DNA from: Peptococcaceae bacterium
GTDB taxonomy: Bacteria > Bacillota > Peptococcia > Peptococcales > Peptococcaceae
Assembly (NCBI GenBank): GCA_900756555.1
Contig: CAAEKP010000163.1
Span: 1-9,374 of the forward strand
Reading direction: 5' to 3'
DNA length: 9,374 bases
A program made the translations under genes and the position numbers. Shown one piece after another: positions 1-5,654 of the stretch (the stretch's first letter is position 1; each line of letters opens with the position of its first letter). The notes below the pieces were generated by a model that saw only the letters and a list, made by a program, of their open reading frames with translations, did not search any database and was not told where the DNA came from.

Positions 1-2068
1 CCAACAACAGCTGCAAGCCTGCCACTTTGTCCTGCCTGGTCAGGAAGGTTACTTTGCCAATCAGGCTATCTTCTTCGCTGCCAACGCTGTGTACATAACC
101 TTCGCTGGTTTTGCCTAAATTTTTATCGCCGCAGATGCGATACATACCATCCAGCAATTCCACGGTGCTGCTCACATCGTAAGCGTCGTTGATATCGGCT
201 GCTTCCACCCAAATCCGCACCACATCATCTACGGTTAAAGCCTCTGCCTGTTTTTGCAGCTCATCCATCAGCTGCGGCATCATTTCCACATACTGCTGAT
301 ATTCTTCTGTTTCCATATAATCTTTCAGTGCTACGCTATACCAGGCATTCTTCTGCCCCTGCATTAAATCCAGCAATTCCGATTTGAGATACAGTGTGCC
401 TGTTTCGATATCCAGAATATACTGCACGCGGAACTGTTTGATGGTGCTCAAAATCTGCATGATTTCTTCATCAACCGGGCCAAATTCCTGTTCCGCCAGT
501 TCCACCAGTTTATCTAAATCCAGTTTCACAGCGGCATCGTAATTGACGCGGGTATCGGAGGTCAGCGATTGCAGTTCCATGGTTAAAGCCATTGGTATTT
601 CTGTTTTCCTGCCTGTTTCGTAATCTTCATCGGTCACAGTCATATTAAAGTTAAAACTGCCGGTCAGCGCCAGGTTCTGCTCGCCCACAAAGTCCCAGTG
701 CTTGATGTACTGTTCCAGCACGGTAAACTGCCCTTTGTAGCGATTGATAAATTTATCCCGCTCCAATATCACCACAGTGCGGTCATCGGCATCCCAGCCC
801 ACCGCAGCGCCCAACGCCTGCGATGCAAAGCGCACCGGCACAAAGGTGCGGTCATTCTGCACAAAGGTCTGAGCATCCATCTGCACGGTCACGCCGTTGC
901 TGATGTACTGGTTCTGCCCCACAGCAAAGGATACGGTGCGCTCGCCCCGCTTGGCGGTCACTGTTTTGGCAGAGGCATTGTAGCTTACATCGGCGCCCAG
1001 TGCTTCAAACACAGCGCGGAACGGGATGTAAGTGCGGCCATCTTTGATGATTGGCGCAGCGTCAGATGTATAAGTGTAATACTCTGCCCACTCATCATCC
1101 TTGCCCTCGGTGACATACAGTTCTTCACCATTAATCTGCACGTTCACTTTGGTCTTGGCGGCTTCTCTCTCCGCAGCCCACTCTTTTTCCATCGCCTCAT
1201 ACTCCATGTCAGAAGCCATCTCGTACAATTCATCTAAAGTATAGTCAGATAAGTCACCAGTATAGCCATTATCACGAATATCTTTTTCAATGGAAACACG
1301 CATTTTCAATTCTTCTAATTCTTCATCGGTATAGCCGGATAAATCACCAGTGTAGCCATCATCACGAATCTCTTTTTCTGCGTAAAGACGATCTTGCAAT
1401 GTTTCCAGTTCTTCCAGACTATAACCAGATAAATCTTTTGTTACGCCATAATCACGCTGTATTGATTTAATTTCCAGTTGCTTTTCTAACGCATCCAGTT
1501 CCGCTAATTTGTACTCTGTTTTTGGTTCTCCTAAATCTTCCCGCAACTGATCAATGTAACATACTTGATAATATTTATCAGCCAGTATATACCACGGTAT
1601 CCCGGACATATCTTCGGTTATATTATAACTTTTCTGCAACATGGTCTGATAATATAATGTTTCTATTGCCTGTGGTGTGCTGTTTGCGGGCACAGAAACC
1701 TGATAGTCCTTCTGTAAGAGTTCTGTCGTAAATCCATAGGAATCATCGGCGAAAGCCCGCGCCATAAAGCGTTCTAAATCCTCTGCCTTGTACTTGCCAA
1801 AGTCAGATTCTTCAAACGAATAGTCATCCCACAACCAAAATTCCAAATAATCTGTGTATGGCTCTTCTTCCTCTACATCTGCAATAATCTGTTCCCGCAG
1901 TTCTTCATTGCTGTAGGCAGATAAATCTCCTTCTATCAAATCACAAGCCATATACTCCAAATAATACCGGTACTCGTCCTCGGTTACTTCCGGCACTTCT
2001 GCCGCCCACGCCGCCGATGGCAACAGCGCCAACACCAGCAATCCCAACATCCACTTTCCGTTTTTCAT
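1..2068 (-). CDS. Secreted stalk-domain (copper amine oxidase N-terminal-like) protein with 30-residue repeats; 3' end outside window
   Basis: An open frame runs from ATG at 2068 to the left edge (689 codons, no stop), so the C-terminus is missing. The start is fixed by GGGGAGGT at 2076-2083, 7 nt upstream. Residues 1-22 form a signal peptide: Lys-rich start, Leu-rich core, and AWA before the predicted cleavage, so the protein should be exported. Residues about 187-280 hold tandem 30-residue acidic, helical repeats (core GY-T-x-EEL-E-L, ending RD-x-GYTGDLS). Residues about 300-434 match the stalk domain related to the N-terminal domain of copper amine oxidases, with two paired copies of the FRAVFEALGA / VRFASQALGA type. 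The remainder (435-689) is unassigned; it reads as a beta-rich domain followed by helices. No amine oxidase catalytic domain is visible, so the role is probably structural or cell-envelope binding. It follows the sensor protease gene on the same strand but has its own promoter. Confidence 0.88.
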   Translation of the reverse strand, partial: MKNGKWMLGLLVLALLPSAAWAAEVPEVTEDEYRYYLEYMACDLIEGDLSAYSNEELREQIIADVEEEEPYTDYLEFWLWDDYSFEESDFGKYKAEDLERFMARAFADDSYGFTTELLQKDYQVSVPANSTPQAIETLYYQTMLQKSYNITEDMSGIPWYILADKYYQVCYIDQLREDLGEPKTEYKLAELDALEKQLEIKSIQRDYGVTKDLSGYSLEELETLQDRLYAEKEIRDDGYTGDLSGYTDEELEELKMRVSIEKDIRDNGYTGDLSDYTLDELYEMASDMEYEAMEKEWAAEREAAKTKVNVQINGEELYVTEGKDDEWAEYYTYTSDAAPIIKDGRTYIPFRAVFEALGADVSYNASAKTVTAKRGERTVSFAVGQNQYISNGVTVQMDAQTFVQNDRTFVPVRFASQALGAAVGWDADDRTVVILERDKFINRYKGQFTVLEQYIKHWDFVGEQNLALTGSFNFNMTVTDEDYETGRKTEIPMALTMELQSLTSDTRVNYDAAVKLDLDKLVELAEQEFGPVDEEIMQILSTIKQFRVQYILDIETGTLYLKSELLDLMQGQKNAWYSVALKDYMETEEYQQYVEMMPQLMDELQKQAEALTVDDVVRIWVEAADINDAYDVSSTVELLDGMYRICGDKNLGKTSEGYVHSVGSEEDSLIGKVTFLTRQDKVAGLQLLL
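1226..1500 (-). repeat. Tandem 90-bp (30-codon) repeats inside the stalk-domain gene
   Basis: The same block (core atag-x-cagataa-x-tc on the plus strand) begins at 1241, 1331 and 1421, an exact 90-bp period. A fourth, more degenerate unit can be recognised towards 1511 at protein level (LAELDALEKQL matching LEELETLQDRL). Units encode GY-[ST]-x-EELE-L, then a charged helix, then RD-[DN]-GYTGDLS. The exact period without indels keeps the frame and points to intragenic duplication. Confidence 0.85.
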
Positions 2069-2110
2069 CAAAAATACCTCCCCGTTTTACAAAATATTTT
2101 ACTTAATCCT

Positions 2111-2140
2111 ATTGTATCATCCATTGCAGACATTTGTCCA
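2111..2140 (-). promoter_or_regulatory. Predicted promoter of the stalk-domain gene
   Basis: On the minus strand TGGACA (2140-2135) and TACAAT (2116-2111) are separated by 18 bp. TG two bases before the -10 gives an extended -10 (TGATACAAT). The start of transcription would be near 2104, leaving a leader of about 36 nt that carries the GGGGAGGT ribosome binding site. A short dyad GACA-TT-TGTC (2129-2138) overlaps the -35 and could be an operator. Recognised by eye only. Confidence 0.55.
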
Positions 2141-2149
2141 CTATATATG

Positions 2150-2179
2150 CATAAACGGTATGATTTTTGACATAAACGG
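2150..2179 (-). repeat. Direct repeat CCGTTTATG, 21-bp period, upstream of the stalk-gene promoter
   Basis: CATAAACGG occurs on the plus strand at 2150-2158 and again at 2171-2179, an exact 21-bp period, or two helical turns. On the minus strand the copies are CCGTTTATG centred near -50 and -71 relative to the predicted start, directly upstream of the -35. This is a typical place for an activator binding as direct repeats. No regulator is assigned. Confidence 0.5.
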
Positions 2180-2188
2180 CAAAATCAT
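2160..2188 (-). other. Small AT-rich hairpin after the sensor protease gene
   Basis: ATGATTTT (2160-2167) and AAAATCAT (2181-2188) form a perfect 8-bp stem around a 13-nt loop, 6 nt beyond the stop codon of the M56 gene. In the direction of transcription no U-tract follows, so it is at most a weak or protein-assisted terminator. It overlaps the CCGTTTATG direct repeats and may belong to that regulatory site instead. Confidence 0.35.
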
Positions 2189-2194
2189 CTCTGG

Positions 2195-4600
2195 CTAAAA
2201 GCTATCTTCCGGCAGCTGCTGTTCAAAGGTCAGTGTGCCGCGATACACCACTGTCCACGGTGATGAACGGTTAAACTCCGCCTTGCCGCCCAAATCCTCC
2301 AGCGCTGACCGCAGTTCATCATCCCAGCGGGATACCACAATCTCGTATCTGCCGCTGCAAAGCAGTTCACAATACTCCGGCGCTGCTTCTTTCTGCGTTA
2401 AAACAGGGCTGTAGTTTTCCTGCCACTTGGCTTTCTGCCCGTAAATCCACAGCGCAGAGCTGCTGTGCAGCACTTGCAGATTTCCTGCTTCATCGGTTTT
2501 GGTTGCCACATCCATCTGCAAATAGCAGCCGTCGTCCAGCGGTTTTTGCTCCGGCAATAAGGAGAAGCGCACCTGCGTATAGCGCCCGTCTGTGCCGGGT
2601 GCGGCATCCTGCACAAGTTCAATGCGGCGCAGCTTTTCATAAAACGGCAGCTGTGGCTGAGCAGTCACCTGCGGCACGCCCAAGCTGTCTGCCCGCCGCA
2701 TCAGATATTTCAAATCAGCAAGCTGTGCCGCCATGGGCTCTGTTTCATCCAACCGCAACGGCCCAAATTGCCGCTCTAAGTCAGCGCGGGTAAAGTGCAA
2801 CACATCACTGGTGCCACTCCATGATTCATGCAGGCGGCCATAAAACCGAAAGCCCAGTTCTTCTAAATCAGGATACAGGGAAAACATCAGCAAGGACAGT
2901 TTCTGATAGTCCTCCACTTCCCGCCCTTTTCTCTGCTGCCACAAATCATCCTTGTCCAGATAATAATACAGATAATACTTGCCTGTCTGTTCGAGCCAGA
3001 TATCATTTGTGGCAAAGGTATCGCTGTAAACATCATACCAGGAGAAATGGCGCTGCACCTTCTCCATGCGCTGTCTGTTCTCTGTCATCTGCTCTCCCAA
3101 AGGCCAGAGCAGGGCTGCTTTTTCCTCCGCCTGCGGAATATGCAAATCAGTCAATAGCTGCTGCAATCCCGCTTGCTCTTTTGGATAGGTGGATAACTTT
3201 TCTGCATAGTGCAAAAATTTATCCGAAAGCTCTTCGTTCACAATACGCCAACCGTTTTCGCCATCCAGCGCCTTATGTGTAGTTACTGTGCAGTTTTCTA
3301 AATCGCACAATAACGCCATGGTCAGCATATAGGCTTCCAGCTGTGTTTTTGCAGTTTGGTAACGCTCTGTATCAATATCGCCAAAGGTAAAGTAACATTT
3401 TGGGTTGCTATCGTCCGGTCTGTCGCTGATTGTGATGTAGCCCTGCAATTGCAGCGGATTGTCCGGGAACAGGATATGATACACCTGGGTAATCTGCACT
3501 TTTTCATCCTGCCAGTAAATTTTCTGCATCACAGAATTGTTCTCATTGGCTGACGGCGGCAGAATTTCACTTTTGTAGCCTTCTTCCTGCTTTATGGGGT
3601 TGCCCCACTCGTCAAATTCCAGCGGATTGCTCACACATACCATGCCAATCATCAACACCAGCAGCACAAACACACCCAGTGCTTCCCTTGAAAGCTTGCG
3701 ATACTGCAAAATATTGCGAATGCGCTGTTTGGTCTTGCTCTCGCCAAAGGCCAGCGGCAACAGCAAATGCTGCCGCCCTGTTGCCAGATTCAGCAAGGTG
3801 CTGCTGTAGGCGGCTTTGTGTTCACTGCCCAGTTGGGACAACACTTTCTCATCGCAGGCCTGCTCCATATCCTGCTCCAGCAGATAATAAGCCAGATGAA
3901 CTAATGGGTTAAACCAGTGCAGCAGCAAAGCCACATAAGCAATGCGTTTATACCACAAATCGCCCCGATAAAAATGGCCGTACTCATGCTGCAAAATATA
4001 TTGCCGCGCTTCAGCGCTCAAATTCAGCGGCAGATAAATCTGGGGCTCAAAGATACCTGTCACAAAGGGGCCGGTAATGCGGTCACTCTCGTACACATTT
4101 TTTTCTGCCAAAGTAGCGGTAGACACTCTGCGATACAGGCAGAGTAAGCGATAAGCACCGTAAGCGACAAACAACAGCACACCCAATAACCAGAAGAACG
4201 GCAGCCCGCTTAACACATTCATCCGCAGGGTTGTGTTATCCCTAACAGGCGCAGTTGGTACCATAATTTCCTCTGCGGGCACAGTATCGCTATTACTAAG
4301 CGGCTCTTTCGTCAGATTCTGCACGGGCAGCTGCTCCACTGTAAAATGCTCCACATACTGCATCTGCGTGCCTGTCTGCGCTGGTATCACATCGGCCTGC
4401 GGCAGCATCTGCAACAGGCTGTACTCGCTGAGAAAGGACACCGGGCACAGCAGACGGAAGAACACCACCGCCCACAGCGCGCACAATATCCACTTGGGCG
4501 CGCCAGCCCGCCGCATACACCAGCGCATCGCCAATACAATCAAAATTACAAAGCTGGCGGTGATACTCATATTCACTACCGTAATAAATAATTGATCCAT
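2195..4600 (-). CDS. M56-family BlaR1-like membrane sensor metalloprotease, non-beta-lactam ectodomain
   Basis: This 801-residue membrane protein has the M56/BlaR1 layout. Predicted transmembrane helices lie near 7-27, 36-56, 131-153 and 306-325. A zinc-protease motif, HEYGH, is at 205-209 on the cytoplasmic side between helices 3 and 4, and the E-x3-D third-ligand motif (E246, D250) follows. Known BlaR1/MecR1 proteins relay an external signal to this protease, which leads to cleavage of the BlaI repressor. Here the outer C-terminal region (about 326-801) has no SxxK acylation motif or penicillin-binding domain. Parts of it (about 420-440 and 580-600, LL-x(3-4)-L-x-DLE type) loosely recall DUF4825-like segments of clostridial M56 proteins, so the ligand is unknown. 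ATG 4600 is preceded by AGGTGA (4610-4605). The gene lies 33 nt after the blaI-like gene and is surely cotranscribed with it. Confidence 0.9.
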   Translation of the reverse strand: MDQLFITVVNMSITASFVILIVLAMRWCMRRAGAPKWILCALWAVVFFRLLCPVSFLSEYSLLQMLPQADVIPAQTGTQMQYVEHFTVEQLPVQNLTKEPLSNSDTVPAEEIMVPTAPVRDNTTLRMNVLSGLPFFWLLGVLLFVAYGAYRLLCLYRRVSTATLAEKNVYESDRITGPFVTGIFEPQIYLPLNLSAEARQYILQHEYGHFYRGDLWYKRIAYVALLLHWFNPLVHLAYYLLEQDMEQACDEKVLSQLGSEHKAAYSSTLLNLATGRQHLLLPLAFGESKTKQRIRNILQYRKLSREALGVFVLLVLMIGMVCVSNPLEFDEWGNPIKQEEGYKSEILPPSANENNSVMQKIYWQDEKVQITQVYHILFPDNPLQLQGYITISDRPDDSNPKCYFTFGDIDTERYQTAKTQLEAYMLTMALLCDLENCTVTTHKALDGENGWRIVNEELSDKFLHYAEKLSTYPKEQAGLQQLLTDLHIPQAEEKAALLWPLGEQMTENRQRMEKVQRHFSWYDVYSDTFATNDIWLEQTGKYYLYYYLDKDDLWQQRKGREVEDYQKLSLLMFSLYPDLEELGFRFYGRLHESWSGTSDVLHFTRADLERQFGPLRLDETEPMAAQLADLKYLMRRADSLGVPQVTAQPQLPFYEKLRRIELVQDAAPGTDGRYTQVRFSLLPEQKPLDDGCYLQMDVATKTDEAGNLQVLHSSSALWIYGQKAKWQENYSPVLTQKEAAPEYCELLCSGRYEIVVSRWDDELRSALEDLGGKAEFNRSSPWTVVYRGTLTFEQQLPEDSF

Positions 4601-4633
4601 GCTGTCACCTCATTTCCGTTTACACGTTATCGC

Positions 4634-4993
4634 TCATTCCCGATGATTGTCAATCAGCGCCTGAATTTCCTCCGCCTCCTGTTGGGACAGCTTGCGGTCA
4701 CTGAGAAACGATGCTATAAATTTAGGCAGGGAATCATCAAAAGCTTTTTCCAGCACCGCCTGACTTTCATACTTCTGCACAGCCTCTCGCTTGACCAATG
4801 CCGTCACCACCGCGTTCTCATTGTGCAGGATGCCCTTCTGGCATAATTTTTTCAGCACTGTATAAGTGGTAGACTTTTTCCAGCCCAACTGCTGCTGGCT
4901 CAATTTCACCAGCTCGCCGGAACCAATGGGCTCATGCTCCCACACCAGATTGGCAAATTTATATTCCCCATCAAACAATTTTAATTCATCCAT
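4634..4993 (-). CDS. blaI: BlaI/MecI-family winged-helix transcriptional repressor
   Basis: This 119-residue protein matches the Penicillinase_R/BlaI family in length and layout. The N-terminal winged helix (about 7-75) contains the recognition-helix stretch KKSTTYTVLKKL (39-50), followed by the wing turn KGIL. A C-terminal dimerisation helix pair (about 85-117) ends in the typical LSQQEAEEIQALI. S95-F96 aligns with the Asn-Phe bond cleaved in staphylococcal BlaI/MecI, an alignment from memory. ATG 4993 is chosen because AGGAGTG (5007-5001) lies 7 nt upstream. It is the first gene of a two-gene operon with the M56 sensor. Two GTYTA-N6-TAGAC dyads at its promoter are probable autoregulatory operators. 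The symbol denotes the family; the regulon need not include a beta-lactamase and none is seen here. Confidence 0.9.
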   Translation of the reverse strand: MDELKLFDGEYKFANLVWEHEPIGSGELVKLSQQQLGWKKSTTYTVLKKLCQKGILHNENAVVTALVKREAVQKYESQAVLEKAFDDSLPKFIASFLSDRKLSQQEAEEIQALIDNHRE

Positions 4994-5011
4994 AACTCGT
5001 CACTCCTTTTG

Positions 5012-5027
5012 GTTTATTGCAATAGAC
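5012..5027. promoter_or_regulatory. BlaI-type operator 1 (GTTTA-N6-TAGAC)
   Basis: GTTTATTGCAATAGAC is a 16-bp near-perfect palindrome with one T/G deviation between the half sites. It lies 19 bp upstream of the blaI-like start codon, downstream of the predicted transcription start. Its half sites match operator 2, and the two centres are 31 bp apart. BlaI/MecI repressors are known to bind paired dyads at their own promoters, which supports this role. Confidence 0.7.
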
Positions 5028-5041
5028 CTCTTGTTGTGTTT

Positions 5042-5070
5042 AGTCTATCACGGTAGACCTTAACAGTCAA
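5042..5070 (-). promoter_or_regulatory. Promoter of the blaI-blaR-like operon
   Basis: On the minus strand TTGACT (5070-5065), a 17-bp spacer and TAGACT (5047-5042) make a sigma-A-type promoter with a start expected near 5035. That gives a leader of about 40 nt. The distal operator dyad covers the spacer and -10, and the proximal dyad lies in the early transcribed region, so repressor binding would block both initiation and clearance. Confidence 0.65.
5043..5058. promoter_or_regulatory. BlaI-type operator 2 (GTCTA-N6-TAGAC)
   Basis: GTCTATCACGGTAGAC has perfect 5-bp arms with a 6-bp spacer and overlaps the -10 and spacer of the blaI-like promoter. It shares its half-site sequence with operator 1, centred 31 bp away, or about three helical turns, so two repressor dimers would sit on the same face of the DNA. 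Confidence 0.7.
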
Positions 5071-5073
5071 GTA

Positions 5074-5298
5074 GTGAATTTTTAGTGATGTTGTCCTTAC
5101 AAAAGATATGCCTATTATACTTTGCCACTCCTGCGGTGGCTCTGGACAATCGCTGGAATGTCTGCTTCGGTTTGGACTGTGTCCACCTCAGCTTAGACAT
5201 TCTGGCACGATAGTCCATCCCAATGCAGAATTTAGGCAAAGATAATAGGCATACTGCAACCATCCAGCAAATTACAATCTTCTGTACAAAAAATTCAC
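5074..5298. repeat. Outer inverted repeat flanking hairpin element A
   Basis: GTGAATTTTT (5074-5083) and AAAAATTCAC (5289-5298) are perfect 10-bp inverted copies about 205 bp apart. They enclose hairpin element A asymmetrically (23 bp on the left, 35 bp on the right). They may be the ends of a larger palindromic unit or an extra outer helix. The AT-rich sequence makes chance possible. Confidence 0.4.
5107..5253. repeat. Structured hairpin element A (about 147 bp, imperfect inverted repeat)
   Basis: The ends are inverted copies: 5107-5126 (TATGCCTATTAT-A-CTTTGCC) against 5235-5253, giving 19 bp with one bulged A at 5119. A second helix pairs 5143-5163 (begins TGGACAATCG) with 5195-5217 (ends ATAGTCCA). 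A tip hairpin TGGAC-TGT-GTCCA sits at 5173-5185. A competing GCCAC/GTGGC hairpin (5124-5128/5136-5140) overlaps the left arm. The whole element can fold as one long rod on either strand. No U-tract follows on either side, so it is not an intrinsic terminator. It could be a MITE-like palindrome or a small RNA. Confidence 0.6.
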
Positions 5299-5327
5299 AT
5301 GAAATACTAATCACAGCACATAAGGAA

Positions 5328-5471
5328 GATAGCTATATCTTTGCAGAAAGTCCACCTCTAGATGGACAATTTTGAAAGCGTCCATGCCGTGGCAGACAAA
5401 GTCTGGCAAAGGCGGACGATTGATAAAAATGTCCAGAGTAGCGTGTGGACGATGCAAAGGATATAGCTATC
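5328..5471. repeat. Structured hairpin element B (about 144 bp, imperfect inverted repeat)
   Basis: The ends pair over 18 bp with one bulged base: GATAGCTATATCTTTGCA (5328-5345) against 5453-5471. Inside, GTCCAC (5350-5355) pairs with GTGGAC (5445-5450), TGGACAATTTT (5363-5373) with AAAAATGTCCA (5425-5435), CGTCC (5379-5383) with GGACG (5414-5418), GCC (5386-5388) with GGC (5411-5413), and the tip is CAGAC-AAA-GTCTG (5393-5405). It therefore folds almost end to end into a rod. It shares the CTTTGC...TGGACAAT spacing with element A. It lies about 70 bp upstream of the ahcY promoter and has no U-tract. Confidence 0.6.
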
Positions 5472-5473
5472 GG

Positions 5474-5526
5474 TTAAAAATTCTATTGTTCTGGGCAAAG
5501 TGAGAATCTCATCAATAAAAATTTAC
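5474..5526. other. Weak AT-rich inverted repeat between element B and the ahcY promoter
   Basis: The arms near 5474-5487 (TAAAAATTCTATTG) and 5513-5526 (CAATAAAAATTTAC) pair at roughly 10 positions around a loop that contains the short palindrome TGAGA-A-TCTCA (5501-5511). The AT-rich sequence makes this weak. It is listed to account for the stretch, in which no gene is seen. Confidence 0.25.
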
Positions 5527-5543
5527 TTTTTCCTGTATATCCA

Positions 5544-5573
5544 TTGCAAGTTGCCCCTGCTTTCTTTTATAAT
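5544..5573 (+). promoter_or_regulatory. Promoter of ahcY (probably ahcY-dinG)
   Basis: TTGCAA (5544-5549), an 18-bp spacer and a perfect TATAAT (5568-5573) predict a start near 5580 and a leader of about 75 nt. The leader has small possible hairpins (GTTGC/GCAAC near 5586-5603, TCTGT/ACAGA) but no structure I can match to a SAH or SAM riboswitch. Both hairpin elements lie upstream of this start, outside the predicted transcript. Confidence 0.6.
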
Positions 5574-5654
5574 AAAAAAGTATGCGTTGCTATCTGTCGC
5601 AACTGCGATTTGAAGATACAGAATACCGATTTATATTTTGAGGAGGATTTTTAC

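Noticed and set aside
698..1237. 179-codon plus-strand frame opposite the stalk-domain gene
   Set aside because: It is the reverse-strand shadow of a gene with a clear signal peptide, ribosome site and domain; the antisense translation has no recognisable domain.
2821..3282. 153-codon plus-strand frame opposite the M56 sensor gene
   Set aside because: It lies antisense within a well-supported coding region, with no ribosome site or domain. Similar frames at 2503-2793, 4233-4595 and 8051-8413 are rejected for the same reason.
2195..4600. Calling the sensor a beta-lactam receptor (blaR1/mecR1)
   Set aside because: The protease and membrane layout fit, but no SxxK acylation site or penicillin-binding domain is visible in the ectodomain, so beta-lactam sensing is not supported and the gene symbol was left empty.
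5060..5314. 84-codon minus-strand frame over hairpin element A
   Set aside because: It coincides with the inverted repeats, has no good ribosome binding site, shows no recognisable domain, and ends within the blaI-like promoter. It is better explained by the hairpin sequence.
5107..5471. 6S RNA, integron attC site or rho-independent terminators
   Set aside because: There is no large central bubble of 6S size, no GTTRRRY/RYYYAAC core sites at the ends, and no U-tract. Both flanking genes read away from this region, so terminators are not expected.
5544..5654. TTG start giving a 37-residue N-terminal extension of AhcY
   Set aside because: The extension covers the -35/-10 promoter and has no ribosome site, while ATG 5655 has a perfect AGGAGG and matches the usual family N-terminus.
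5580..5654. SAH riboswitch in the ahcY leader
   Set aside because: The string GCGTTGC (5584-5590) recalls part of the SAH riboswitch core, but the GAGGAGCG context and the matching 3' segment are missing and only small hairpins form in the leader.
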